From Haloplanus natans DSM 17983 (GTDB lineage: Archaea > Halobacteriota > Halobacteria > Halobacteriales > Haloferacaceae), in assembly GCF_000427685.1 (NCBI RefSeq), contig NZ_KE386573.1, positions 186,001-250,000 on the forward strand: DNA of 64,000 nt, given 5' to 3'. The notes under the pieces are model-generated. The model was not told where the DNA came from. It was given only the letters and a program-made list of their open reading frames with translations, and made no database searches. The translations under genes and the position numbers were made by a program. This document shows, piece after piece, positions 1 to 8,305 of the stretch. Each line of letters opens with the position of its first letter. Positions within the stretch are counted from its first letter, which is position 1.

Positions 1-59
1 TTCTCGTGGCCGGCCTCCTGACGCTCGCGACGGCCTACCGGCTCACCCGAGAGCTGTGA
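1..59 (+). CDS. 3' end of a truncated gene, probable membrane protein tail
   Basis: An open frame entering from the left edge ends at TGA 57-59. Its last residues read LLTLATAYRLTREL: a hydrophobic stretch followed by a basic/acidic tail, as at the end of a terminal membrane helix. The rest of the gene lies outside the window, so no family can be assigned. It lies 44 nt before the MATE gene on the same strand. Confidence 0.45.
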   Translation, partial: LVAGLLTLATAYRLTREL

Positions 60-102
60 GGAACCCACAACCTCCAAGACGTCCCCACCGTTACGACGCC
101 CG

Positions 103-1518
103 ATGGGTGTCCGACCGTTCGACCGACTCGCCGGCACACTGGACCGCGCCGGCGTCATCGACACCCGCCGCTTCCGCGAGACGTTCGATCTGTCGTGGCC
201 CCGGATCGTCACCGGCCTCGCCATCATGTCCAAATCCACGGTCGACCTCGCGATGGTCGGGTGGGACGTGGGGACGGCGGCCGTCGCCGGACTCGCCTTC
301 GCCAACGCCTACTGGCAGGTGGGGAAGTTCCTCGGCATCGGCCTCGCCGGTGGCACCGTCTCGCTCGTCTCGCAGGCCTACGGCGCCCGGAACTCGACGC
401 GGGCGAGCGCCGCCGTCGCCGTCTCCCTGGTCGTCACGCTCCTGATCGCGTCACCGATCGCCCTGCTCTATGCCACCGCCGCGCCCGAACTCGTCGCCGT
501 CCTCGGCTCCGAACCCGACCCCCTCCGTCACGCCGCCACCTACCTCGCCCTGGTTGCCCCCGCGCTCCTGTTCGAGTTTCCGAACCTGATCGCCAGTCGC
601 ACCTACGCCGGCGTCGGCGACACCGTGACGCCCATGCTGGTTCGTGCCGGCGGCGCGCTACTGAACGTCGTGTTCTCCGCGGCCCTGATCTTCGGCTACG
701 GCCTCGGCGTCGCCGGCGCCGCCATCGGCACCTCGCTCGCGACGGGGCTCGTCGCCCTCGTCTTCGCGTGGGGCCTGTCCGGTCGGTCGTATCTCGGCCA
801 CGGGGCGTGTCCCGTCGCGGTCACCTGTGACACACTCGGATTCGACGGCTTCGTCCCGCTCACTCGGCGGCTTCTGGTCGTCTCCGCGCCGCTGATGGCC
901 CGTCGGACCGCCGAGATGCTCGTCGCCTTCCCCCTCGTCGCCATCGCGGCCACCTTCGGTCCGGCCGTCGTCGCCGCCTACGAGGTGGCTCGTCGCGTTC
1001 GCACCCTGACCGACAGCTTCTCATGGGGCTTCTCCATCGCCGCGAGCACGCTCGTCGGCCAGCGACTCGGCGCGGGCGACGACGCCGACGCCGAGGCGTA
1101 CGCCCTGGCAATCCTCCGCCTCTCCGCGACGGTGTACGTCGTCGCCGCGACGATACTCGTGGCGCTGTCGCCGTGGGTCGCGGGCGCGTTCGTCTCAGAC
1201 CCCGCCGTCGTCGCCGTCGCCGCACCCTTCGTCGCCGCCGCCGCGGTCAGCGTCGTCTTCCTCGGCATCGACGGCTCCGCGACGGGAACGCTCCGCGGCG
1301 CCGGCGACACGCAGTACCCCTTCGTCACGTCGCTCGTCGGCCGCTACGGCTGTGCGCTCCCCCTCGCCGCTCTCGGTCTCGTCACGCCGCTCGGCGCCAC
1401 CGCGTTGCTGGTGGCGATGGTCACCGAAACCGTCGTTCCCGCCGTGTTGAACGTCCGCCGCGTGCGCTCGAACCGCTGGAAGGCGATCGGTCGGGCACAC
1501 GTCGCGGCCGGGGAGTAA
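103..1518 (+). CDS. MATE family multidrug/metabolite efflux transporter
   Basis: Predicted 471-residue integral membrane protein with about 12 hydrophobic segments and the two-fold MatE layout; the second half begins near residue 255. MATE proteins use Na+ or H+ gradients to export organic cations or metabolites. The segment near residues 34-75 (SWPRIVTGLAIMSKSTVDLA, then GWDVGTAAVAGLAFANAYWQ) and the later RGAGDTQYPF are typical of the family. The length matches the usual 450-480 residues. The ATG at 103 gives a short charged N-terminus before the first helix. Substrate cannot be inferred. The gene appears monocistronic; a 72-nt gap separates it from the next regulator gene. Confidence 0.88.
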   Translation: MGVRPFDRLAGTLDRAGVIDTRRFRETFDLSWPRIVTGLAIMSKSTVDLAMVGWDVGTAAVAGLAFANAYWQVGKFLGIGLAGGTVSLVSQAYGARNSTRASAAVAVSLVVTLLIASPIALLYATAAPELVAVLGSEPDPLRHAATYLALVAPALLFEFPNLIASRTYAGVGDTVTPMLVRAGGALLNVVFSAALIFGYGLGVAGAAIGTSLATGLVALVFAWGLSGRSYLGHGACPVAVTCDTLGFDGFVPLTRRLLVVSAPLMARRTAEMLVAFPLVAIAATFGPAVVAAYEVARRVRTLTDSFSWGFSIAASTLVGQRLGAGDDADAEAYALAILRLSATVYVVAATILVALSPWVAGAFVSDPAVVAVAAPFVAAAAVSVVFLGIDGSATGTLRGAGDTQYPFVTSLVGRYGCALPLAALGLVTPLGATALLVAMVTETVVPAVLNVRRVRSNRWKAIGRAHVAAGE

Positions 1519-1590
1519 CGCGGCGTTACGTCCTGTGGCCCCCGACAAGCGTATCATCTCACGTACCGTCTGGTCCGTAGGTTTCGTCCG

Positions 1591-2751
1591 ATGAACGTCA
1601 CAGCCGACCCCATTCACCTCCTGCACGTCGACGACGACCCCCACATCGTCGAGTTGACGGCAACCTTTCTGGAACGCGAGGACGATCGGATCACGGTCAC
1701 GACGGCGATGGACGCCGACGAAGGACTCGACGTTCTGGCGACCGGCGGTGTCGACTGTGTCGTCTCGGATTACAACATGCCGGGCCTGAACGGCATCGAG
1801 TTCCTCGAGACCGTCCGTGCGGACCACCCGAACCTCCCGTTCGTCCTCTTTACCGGCAAGGGGAGCGAGGACGTGGCGAGCGAAGCCATCTCCGCCGGCG
1901 TCAGCGACTACCTCCAGAAGGGCGGCGGTGCCGACGCGTACGCCCTGTTGGCGAACCGGGTCGGAAACCTCGTCGAGAAACATCGGGCAGAACGGGCCCG
2001 CGAGCGCGATCGGATAATCATCACGGAGGCCACGGACGCCATCCTCGTCGTCGGCCCGGACGCGACCGTCACGTACGCCACGCCGTCGACGGAGGCGGTC
2101 TTGGGACGGCGCCCCGACGACCTCCGGGGCACCGACGGCGCGGAACTCATCGTCCCGGAGGATCGCCCGCGGGTGATGGCGGCCTTTGCCGAACTGGTCG
2201 CCGATCCCGGCGGCCGTCGGACGGTCGAGTTCCGCCACGAACGGCCCGATGGCTCCCGGATCTGGATCGAAACGCGCGGACACAACCTCCTCGGCCGGGA
2301 GTTGATCGACGGCGTCGTCATCTACGGTCGCGACGTGACCGACCGGAAAGAACGGGAGGCTGAACTCGAGCGCCGGTCGCGGATCATGGACGAGGCACCG
2401 ATCGGCATCACCCTCAGCGACCCGTCCCGCGAGGACAACCCGCTCGTCTACGCGAACGCGGCGTTCGAAGCGATGACCGGCTACGCGTTCGCGGAGGTCG
2501 ACGGCCGCAACTGTCGGTTCCTGCAGGGCGAGCGGAGCGACCCCGAGGCGGTCGCGTCGATGCGAGAGGCCATCGCCACGCGGACCCCGGCCACGGTCGA
2601 GATTTACAACTACCGGAAGGACGGCACCGAGTTCCGAAACCGGGTGACGATCACGCCCGTCGAGAACGACGTGGGCGAAGTCACGAACTTCGTCGGGTTC
2701 CAGCAACCGGTCTCCGACGGCCGGGACGACGACCGGAAGTCGGCACCCTGA
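1591..2751 (+). CDS. REC-PAS-LOV signalling protein (putative blue-light response regulator without kinase)
   Basis: 386 residues. An N-terminal receiver domain spans about 8-125: acidic pocket DDD at 14-16, phospho-acceptor Asp60 in VVSDYNMPG, and the conserved Lys in FTGKGSED. A PAS domain covers about 140-250. A second PAS domain at about 258-380 carries the LOV signature GRNCRFLQG with Cys308, followed by NYRKDGTEF and a C-terminal NFVGFQQ. In LOV photoreceptors this Cys forms a blue-light flavin adduct and the Asn/Gln/Arg residues hold FMN. No HisKA, HATPase or GGDEF domain follows, so output must pass through partner proteins. Its receiver closely resembles that of the gene at 33891. 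Light sensing is inferred from the motif. Confidence 0.85.
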   Translation: MNVTADPIHLLHVDDDPHIVELTATFLEREDDRITVTTAMDADEGLDVLATGGVDCVVSDYNMPGLNGIEFLETVRADHPNLPFVLFTGKGSEDVASEAISAGVSDYLQKGGGADAYALLANRVGNLVEKHRAERARERDRIIITEATDAILVVGPDATVTYATPSTEAVLGRRPDDLRGTDGAELIVPEDRPRVMAAFAELVADPGGRRTVEFRHERPDGSRIWIETRGHNLLGRELIDGVVIYGRDVTDRKEREAELERRSRIMDEAPIGITLSDPSREDNPLVYANAAFEAMTGYAFAEVDGRNCRFLQGERSDPEAVASMREAIATRTPATVEIYNYRKDGTEFRNRVTITPVENDVGEVTNFVGFQQPVSDGRDDDRKSAP

Positions 2752-2787
2752 GACGGACCGCCGTCGTTCCGGCTGGGACCGCTTCGA

Positions 2788-3483
2788 TCACCCGCTCCCG
2801 TCCCCGTACGGCGCCTCGAAGAACGCCCGCTCCAGTTCGACCGTCCGCCGGAACAGGGCGTCGAGGCGCCGCCGCCGGCGCGCCGAGACGGCCGTTCCCT
2901 CCCGATCCAGTTCCGCTCGGAGCCACGCCACGAAATCGACGAAGGCCGGGTTCGCGTGCAACTCGACCCACTCGTCGAGATAGAACGCGTCGGGACGGGA
3001 GTCGATCCCCGTCGCCCACGTCTCGTACACCCACTCGGCGGGCACGAGGACGGCGAGCGTCTCGGCGTAGCCACCCTGTCGACCGGCGCGTTCGAGTAGG
3101 TCGATAAAAGCACGCGTCGTGGCGTCCGGTTTTGCTTCCGGGTCGCCGGCCAGCGCCGCGAACGACCGCTCGAAGTAGTCGTTCTCCTCGTTCGTGATCG
3201 TACCCAGAAACTCGGCGAGCCGCGCCTTCGCCGCCATCGACGGCGCCTCGCCGAGTGCGTGGCCGAACGTGCCCGTCAACGTCTCGACGAAGGCGTAATC
3301 CTGCTCCAGATACCGGCGGAAGACGGCGTCGTCGACGGTTCCGTCGCCGAGTTCGCGGACGAATCGCCCGTCGACCGCCGCCGTCCAGTCCGGTTCGGAT
3401 CGCTCGCGGAGCCAGTCGGTGAACCGGGCGTCCTCGCGGTCGGCCACGTACGCGTCGAACGTGTCGGGAACGGCGTCGCTCAT
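2788..3483 (-). CDS. TenA/thiaminase-II-like protein lacking the catalytic cysteine
   Basis: 231 residues, all-helical TenA/PQQC-like fold by sequence: RYLEQDYAFVETL, NEENDYFERSF, VPAEWVYETWA and a C-terminal ELERAFFEAPY. TenA proteins hydrolyse the aminopyrimidine of degraded thiamine for salvage. The classical family has a Cys before the conserved Trp/Tyr segment. This protein contains no cysteine at all, so it resembles the TenA_E subgroup, which depends on glutamates. The start at 3483 is the Met that begins the recognisable domain; the frame stays open far upstream but overlaps the divergent oxidoreductase gene. It is divergent from the FAD gene with a 93-nt spacer. Exact substrate is uncertain. 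Confidence 0.78.
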   Translation of the reverse strand: MSDAVPDTFDAYVADREDARFTDWLRERSEPDWTAAVDGRFVRELGDGTVDDAVFRRYLEQDYAFVETLTGTFGHALGEAPSMAAKARLAEFLGTITNEENDYFERSFAALAGDPEAKPDATTRAFIDLLERAGRQGGYAETLAVLVPAEWVYETWATGIDSRPDAFYLDEWVELHANPAFVDFVAWLRAELDREGTAVSARRRRRLDALFRRTVELERAFFEAPYGDGSG

Positions 3484-3576
3484 GTCACCCTCTCGTCGGG
3501 CGATGGGCATATGTTCTCGGCCGACGGCCGGCGGAGCGTCCCCGTGTTGTTTTACCCGTCCAGCCGTAGGGTGGGT

Positions 3577-4608
3577 ATGACATCGATCGGAGTCGTCGGC
3601 GCCGGCGCCGCGGCCGCCGCGGCCTGTTACGTCGTCGACGGCGCGGTTCCGGACGCCTCGATCACGGTACTCGAGAAGTCGGGTGGTCTCTGTGGCCGGG
3701 CGGCGACGCGCCGCCGCGACGGCGTGATCTACGACTACGGCGCCAACTACATCAAAGACGACGACGAGCGGGTACTCGACCTCCTCGACCGCTTCGACGA
3801 CGGCCTCGTCGAAATCGAGGGCGGCATCGACATCTTCGACCGGACCGGCACGGTGAGCGACGGCCGGGACGATCAGGAACGGAAGTTCACCTACGAGACG
3901 GGGCTGACCCGCTTTGCCAAACACCTCTTCGGCGCGACGGACGCGGCGGTCCACCGGCGGACGCGGGTCGAACGGATCGCCCGGACCGACGGCGCGTGGA
4001 CGCTGACCGACGCCGACGGGACCGAGTGGGGGCCGTTCGACGTCGTCCTCCTGAACCCCCCGGCACCACAGACGGCGACGTTGCTGGAGACGGCCGACTG
4101 GGAGGGGTCGCCCCGCGAGAACCTGCTCGACGCCGTCCGCGACGTGGACTACCGGACGGTCTGGACCGCCGTCCTGGGCTATCCCTTCGAACTCGACGTG
4201 CCCTACTACGCGCTGGTGAACACGGACAAAGAGCACGCGGTGGGCTGGATATCCCGCGAGGGGTGTAAGCCGGGCCACGTCCCTGACGGCGAGTCGGTCC
4301 TGATCGTGCAGGCGAACCACGAGTGGTCGGTTGAGCGCTACGACGCGGCGGCCGAGCGGAACGTGGCCGACCTCGCGGCTCACGCCGCCGACATCGTGGG
4401 TGACGACCGCCTGACCGAGCCCGCGTGGACGGACCACCAGGGCTGGCGGTACGCGCTCGCGGAGTCGGGGCTCCGTCGGGGCGTCCGCGACGCTCCGGAG
4501 GACGCGGGGCTCTACTGTCTCGGTGACTGGGTCGCCGGCGAGGCACGGGTCCACGCCGCCATCCGGAACGGGCTGGAGACGGGCGAGCGACTGGTGTACA
4601 GCCTGTAG
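3577..4608 (+). CDS. NAD(P)/FAD-dependent amine-oxidase-like (renalase-like) oxidoreductase
   Basis: 343 residues beginning with a Rossmann dinucleotide-binding motif (SIGVVGAGAAAAAACYV). The flavin-containing amine oxidase second motif follows (EKSGGLCGRAATRR, then YDYGANYIKDD). The C-terminal FAD-contact segment reads GLYCLGDWVAGEARVHAAIR. This layout fits renalase-like or deaminating oxidases that bind FAD. The natural substrate is unknown. The start at 3577 places the glycine motif at the N-terminus; the longer upstream frame overlaps the divergent TenA-like gene. The gene ends immediately against the convergent MFS gene with no spacer. Confidence 0.82.
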   Translation: MTSIGVVGAGAAAAAACYVVDGAVPDASITVLEKSGGLCGRAATRRRDGVIYDYGANYIKDDDERVLDLLDRFDDGLVEIEGGIDIFDRTGTVSDGRDDQERKFTYETGLTRFAKHLFGATDAAVHRRTRVERIARTDGAWTLTDADGTEWGPFDVVLLNPPAPQTATLLETADWEGSPRENLLDAVRDVDYRTVWTAVLGYPFELDVPYYALVNTDKEHAVGWISREGCKPGHVPDGESVLIVQANHEWSVERYDAAAERNVADLAAHAADIVGDDRLTEPAWTDHQGWRYALAESGLRRGVRDAPEDAGLYCLGDWVAGEARVHAAIRNGLETGERLVYSL

Positions 4609-5832
4609 CTACGCCCCGTCGATCCGCTCGTGGCCGACGCGGAGCCGCAGGAAGGCGGGGAGGGTCGCCGCCGCGAGGGCGAGTTCGAGGCCGCCGACGA
4701 GCAGGAACGCCGTCCCGTAGCCGTAGGCGTCGGCCGCGAACCCACCGACGAGGATGCCGGCGAGAAAGCCGAGGCTGCCGGCGATGTTGAACCCGGCCAT
4801 CGCGACGCCGCGCTCCGTCCGCGCGGCGAGGTCGGTCACGAGTGCGAGCGTCGCCGGCGCCATGAGCGCGCCGAGGACGCCCACGAGCACCATCGCCGCC
4901 TGCGCGGTCCGGAGGTCGGCCACCGACCCGACGAGGATCACCGCGCCGCCGTACAGCGCCGACCCGACGACGATGGGGAGTGTCCGCCCGATACGGTCGG
5001 AGACGACGCCGAAGGGGTACTGGAGGAGGGCGAACGGGGCGAAAAACAGCGCGAGCGTCAGTCCGGTCGCACCCGGGCTCAGACCGAAGACGGTGCGGAA
5101 ATACAGCGTTCCGACCAGGGAGAAAAAGCCGGCAGTCAGCCGGTCGACGAAGCCGAAGGCGTACGGGAGCGCGAGCGCCGGCGTCCGCCGGAGGCCGTCG
5201 AACGGTGACGGTCGCTCCCCGCCCGCCGGCGCCCGGTCGACGACGAACGGGACGGCGACGGCGATGCAGAGGAGCACCGCGCTCGCGGCGTACAGCGGGA
5301 CGAACGGACCGAATTCGTACAGCAGGCCGCCGAGGGGGGCGCCCGTCGCCGTCCCGAGGCCGATGGCGATGCCCGTCGCGCCCATGTTGCGACCGTGCGA
5401 CCCGTCGAGGTCCATGAGCATCGTCATCGAGAGGGAAAAGGCGCCGACGGTGGCCGCCCCCTGGAACGCCCGGACGGCGAGCGCGACGGCGAAGGAGTCG
5501 GTCACGCCCGACACGACGGCGAGGAGGGCGTAGCCGACGGCCCCGAGGAGGGCGCCCGCGGCGACGAAGGGGACCCGACGACCGGCGGCGTCGCTCGCCA
5601 GCCCCCACGGGATAGCGAAGACGACGAAGGCGGCGAACTCCGCGGTCAGAAACCACATACTCGCGTCGAGTGCCGTGTCGGCGCCGAGCGCCGCGACGAG
5701 CGTATCGACTCCGGGATAGAGCAACACCTGCGCCAACAGCACCGCGTAGACGACGGCGGCGAGTGCGATACGGCTCCGAGTCCGGGACACCGTGTGCTCG
5801 TACAGACGGGGCGCTCTACTGTCTTTCGCCAT
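4609..5832 (-). CDS. Major facilitator superfamily transporter
   Basis: 407 residues with about 12 hydrophobic segments in two six-helix bundles. The loop 2-3 signature is recognisable (GLASDAAGRRVPFVAAG), as is its repeat in the second half (GVVSDRIGRTLPIVVGS). A short basic N-terminus precedes helix 1. Such proteins are secondary transporters, often drug or sugar exporters; the substrate is not deducible. The stop codon abuts the stop of the convergent FAD oxidoreductase gene, leaving no room for a separate terminator. Confidence 0.87.
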   Translation of the reverse strand: MAKDSRAPRLYEHTVSRTRSRIALAAVVYAVLLAQVLLYPGVDTLVAALGADTALDASMWFLTAEFAAFVVFAIPWGLASDAAGRRVPFVAAGALLGAVGYALLAVVSGVTDSFAVALAVRAFQGAATVGAFSLSMTMLMDLDGSHGRNMGATGIAIGLGTATGAPLGGLLYEFGPFVPLYAASAVLLCIAVAVPFVVDRAPAGGERPSPFDGLRRTPALALPYAFGFVDRLTAGFFSLVGTLYFRTVFGLSPGATGLTLALFFAPFALLQYPFGVVSDRIGRTLPIVVGSALYGGAVILVGSVADLRTAQAAMVLVGVLGALMAPATLALVTDLAARTERGVAMAGFNIAGSLGFLAGILVGGFAADAYGYGTAFLLVGGLELALAAATLPAFLRLRVGHERIDGA

Positions 5833-5901
5833 CCGAATTCTAGACGGAGTTTGGTCGAATTTTGAGAAATCCCTTACCTACTGGAGCGCCTCCGATACGG
5901 T

Positions 5902-7371
5902 ATGAACCGACAGGCCCTTACCGACTGTCTCGCTCGGGCGACGGTCCCTCTTGCCGGCGGTGCCGCGGCCATCACCGGCTCCTACGCCGTCGTGGGTGGC
6001 TCGCCGGCCTTCGTCGCCGCCCCCATCGCCAACGCGACGGTCACGCTCGCACCCGCAGTCCTGGTCACGTTCGCCATCACCGTCCTCGGCGACCTGGGGA
6101 GCAAGCTGGCGTACGGGGGCGGACTGGCGGCCGCCGCCGTCGGCCTCGGCGTCGTCGTCGCGGCCGTCCGGGTCGCCGTCAATCGACTGGGGCGACCGCT
6201 CGCCGCGCCGGTCGCCGTCGCCGGCGGCGTCGGTATCGCCGCCGCCGCGCTCTCGGGGTCGGCGGCCTCCGCGGTCGGTGCAGCGGTCGGCGCGGCCCTG
6301 GTCTCGACCGTCGTCGACCTCGGAGGGACCGGCGACGGGACGGCCGACGACTCGCGGCGGGCGGCACTCTCCGGCGCCGTCGCCGTCCTCTTCGGCTTCC
6401 TCGCCCTCGGCGGCCGGCGGGTGCTCGCGACCGACGACAGCGACGACGCCCCCGAGGAACCGGTCCCCGACGACGTGGCGGCGCTGCTCGCCGAGGCCGA
6501 AGAGAAGTCCTTCGACGTGGAGTTCCTCGAACCGCTGGTGAGCGATCACTTCTACACGGTCGACATCGCCAACGTCGATCCTCGACCGTCCCGCGAGGAC
6601 TGGTCGCTACGGATTCACGGCGCCGTCGGCGAGGAGACGACCTACACCCTCGAGGACATCGAGTCGATGGAACACGAGCACCGATTCAACACGCTCCGGT
6701 GTGTGGGCGAGTCGCTCAACGGGCGGAAGATGGACACTGCACTCTGGACGGGCGTCCCGCTGATGGACCTGCTCGAACCCGCCGATCTTCAAGGCGAGTA
6801 CGTCATGCTCCGCGCCGCTGACGGCTTCTACGAGGAGTTCCCGGTGGACGCGCTCGAAACCGGGTTCCTGGCCGTCGGCATGAACGGGCGGGCGCTCCCC
6901 CGCGAACACGGCTCCCCGGCGCGGGCGCTCATCCCCGGCCACTGGGGTGAGATCAACGTCAAGTGGCTGACCGAAATCGAGATCCTGGACGAACCGGCGA
7001 CGGGCTACTGGGAGGAACGCGGCTGGCACGGCACCGGCCCGGTCAACACGGTGGCGAAACTCTGGGCGGAGAACCACCTCGAGGACGGGCGGATCGAAGT
7101 CGCCGGCCCGGCCTACGCGGGCACCCGCGGGATCGAGCGCGTCGAGGTGTCGACCGACGGTGGGGCGACGTGGGCCGACGCGGAGCTCTCCGAGCCCCTG
7201 CCCGGCGACGACGTGTGGCGCCAGTGGGTGTATCGCTACGACCCCCCGGACCGCGAGCACGAGGTGGTCGTCCGGGCGACGGACGGCCTCGGCACGCTCC
7301 AGCCCGAAGACGAACGGCGGGCGTATCCGAACGGCCCGAGCGGCTGGGTATCGAAGACGATCAGTCCGTGA
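5902..7371 (+). CDS. Membrane-anchored molybdopterin oxidoreductase (sulfite oxidase/YedY superfamily)
   Basis: 489 residues. The N-terminal ~170 residues form several hydrophobic segments rich in Ala/Gly/Val (for example AAAITGSYAVVGG and LAPAVLVTFAITVLG). A molybdopterin-binding domain follows. Its Mo-ligand Cys is probably Cys267 in TLRCVGESLNG, with downstream GFYEEFPVDAL and IPGHWGEINVKWLTEIE typical of the SUOX fold. The last ~110 residues resemble the Mo-Co dimerisation/Ig domain (GIERVEVSTDGGATW). It probably oxidises a sulfur compound or reduces an oxide, with the catalytic part on one face of the membrane. Natural substrate and electron partner are unknown; no heme domain is seen. 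Confidence 0.87.
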   Translation: MNRQALTDCLARATVPLAGGAAAITGSYAVVGGSPAFVAAPIANATVTLAPAVLVTFAITVLGDLGSKLAYGGGLAAAAVGLGVVVAAVRVAVNRLGRPLAAPVAVAGGVGIAAAALSGSAASAVGAAVGAALVSTVVDLGGTGDGTADDSRRAALSGAVAVLFGFLALGGRRVLATDDSDDAPEEPVPDDVAALLAEAEEKSFDVEFLEPLVSDHFYTVDIANVDPRPSREDWSLRIHGAVGEETTYTLEDIESMEHEHRFNTLRCVGESLNGRKMDTALWTGVPLMDLLEPADLQGEYVMLRAADGFYEEFPVDALETGFLAVGMNGRALPREHGSPARALIPGHWGEINVKWLTEIEILDEPATGYWEERGWHGTGPVNTVAKLWAENHLEDGRIEVAGPAYAGTRGIERVEVSTDGGATWADAELSEPLPGDDVWRQWVYRYDPPDREHEVVVRATDGLGTLQPEDERRAYPNGPSGWVSKTISP

Positions 7372-7375
7372 GCGT

Positions 7376-7533
7376 GACGACTGCGTTCACAACTCGGTTC
7401 ACCACCATCTCGACATGCTGGAGGAGCACGACGTGATTGAGAACGGCGACCAAGCGTACGGTCGGCTCTACTCCTCACCGACCGTTTCGACCGCCATCGC
7501 GAGGAGTTCGAGGGGATCACGGGGCACGTCTAA
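7376..7533 (+). pseudogene. Remnant of a winged-helix regulator (frameshifted, no start)
   Basis: One frame reads SVHHHLDMLEEHDVIE then GDQAYGRLY, matching the recognition helix and wing of a winged-helix regulator. At about 7472 the sense frame shifts by one base, and the protein continues as LLTDRFDRHREEFEGITGHV to a TAA at 7531-7533. There is no start codon or upstream HTH half: the remnant abuts the stop of the oxidoreductase gene. In haloarchaea a small winged-helix gene often precedes a DUF7521-type membrane gene, exactly the arrangement seen here in decayed form. Confidence 0.6.
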
Positions 7534-7534
7534 C

Positions 7535-7822
7535 ATGGCGCCAATGACCCCATAGCGAGCGCCCTCGCGGGCCTGAACATCGCGTGCTGGCCGCCCTGCT
7601 GGCCGTCTGGTGGCGAACTACTGCGCGTTCGGAACACCGCTCACGCTCGGCCTCGTCGCCTTCGCGTTCGTCCTCGCCGTCGAGAACGTCGTCGCTATCG
7701 GCTTTTTCCTCAGTTCGGGGATGCTGTACGCCGCCGATCCGGGCGCTCAGATCGCCGTGCTCGCGATGCGTGCCCTCCAGTTCGTCGCGCTCGCCTCCCT
7801 GGCGTACGTGACGATGCGGTGA
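7535..7822 (+). pseudogene. Frameshifted DUF7521-like small membrane protein remnant
   Basis: Three frames together give one plausible small membrane protein: IASALAGLNI, then LAALLAVWWRTTAR, then FGTPLTLGLVAFAFVLAVEN and onward to LASLAYVTMR. At least two single-base shifts are needed, near 7580 and 7630, and the ATG at 7535 or 7544 runs into a TAG. The last ~65 residues (two or three helices) remain open from 7610. The architecture and the preceding winged-helix remnant fit the haloarchaeal HTH plus DUF7521 pair. The family name is inferred from context and hydrophobic pattern. Confidence 0.55.
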
Positions 7823-7852
7823 AACTATGGGGCCGGCACCGTTCCGGCCCGT

Positions 7853-8041
7853 ATGGTCCGTGCGTCCCTCCTCACACCCGACACGAAGATAACGATCGCC
7901 TTCGTGTTTCTCGGCCTCACCGGCTGGTATCTGATCCAAGACGTGACCGACAGTGCCGCCGTCGAGTTCGGCGTCCTGATCGGCGTCGGCGTCGTCGTCC
8001 CGACGCTCATAACCGAGTGGCGGCGTCGCTCGAGGCCCTAG
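7853..8041 (+). CDS. Small two-helix membrane protein, unknown function
   Basis: 62 residues starting MVRASLLTPDTKITIAFVFL, with two hydrophobic segments (about 14-29 and 37-53) and a basic C-terminus WRRRSRP. No catalytic motif is visible. Its size and pattern match small membrane proteins common in haloarchaea. It lies 30 nt after the decayed DUF7521-like gene and is convergent with the tiny gene that ends at 8049. I do not recognise a named family. Confidence 0.6.
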   Translation: MVRASLLTPDTKITIAFVFLGLTGWYLIQDVTDSAAVEFGVLIGVGVVVPTLITEWRRRSRP

Positions 8042-8048
8042 CGCCGGC

Positions 8049-8216
8049 CTACTGCGTCGGTTCGACCGTCAGGTCGCTCGCGATCCAGCCGTCGGTGTTG
8101 CCGGCCTCGAGAAAGACCGTCCGTCCGGGACACGTCTCACAAACCGACACCGCGGGCGTCTCGGGCGGGGACGGCTCGCCGTCGTCGTCCGTTCCCGACT
8201 GCGTACCAGTTGCCAT
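8049..8216 (-). CDS. Tiny CxxC protein, unknown function
   Basis: A 55-residue reading frame from ATG 8216 to TAG 8049. It has an acidic/Pro-rich N-terminus (SGTDDDGEPSPPETPA), a single CETC knuckle and a C-terminal segment NTDGWIASDLTVEPTQ. A lone CxxC could bind a metal only as a dimer or serve as a redox pair. The coherent haloarchaeal-style composition suggests a real small protein, but no family is recognised. The upstream AT-rich stretch (CCTAAAATAAAAAG, 8235-8248) is a plausible promoter for it. Confidence 0.55.
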   Translation of the reverse strand: MATGTQSGTDDDGEPSPPETPAVSVCETCPGRTVFLEAGNTDGWIASDLTVEPTQ

Positions 8217-8267
8217 CGGAGCCGTTTAGGGGGACCTAAAATAAAAAGCGTCCGGTTCTCACAGCAT

Positions 8268-8305
8268 CGAGGAGGAAGCCCACGGCTTTAGCCGTGGGAG
8301 GAATC
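8268..8305 (+). mobile_element. Solo IS200/IS605 (IS1341-type) terminal hairpin, tnpB absent
   Basis: The sequence GAGGAAGC is followed by a perfect 8-bp stem CCCACGGC-TTTA-GCCGTGGG (8279-8298) and AGGAAT. Haloarchaeal IS200/IS605-family elements end in this way downstream of tnpB, where the 3' hairpin region also forms the guide (omega) RNA scaffold. No tnpB or tnpA reading frame is present on either side, so this is a solo end or decayed relic. The orientation is assumed from the GAGGAA...GGGAGGA order. Transcription or activity cannot be judged. Confidence 0.55.
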
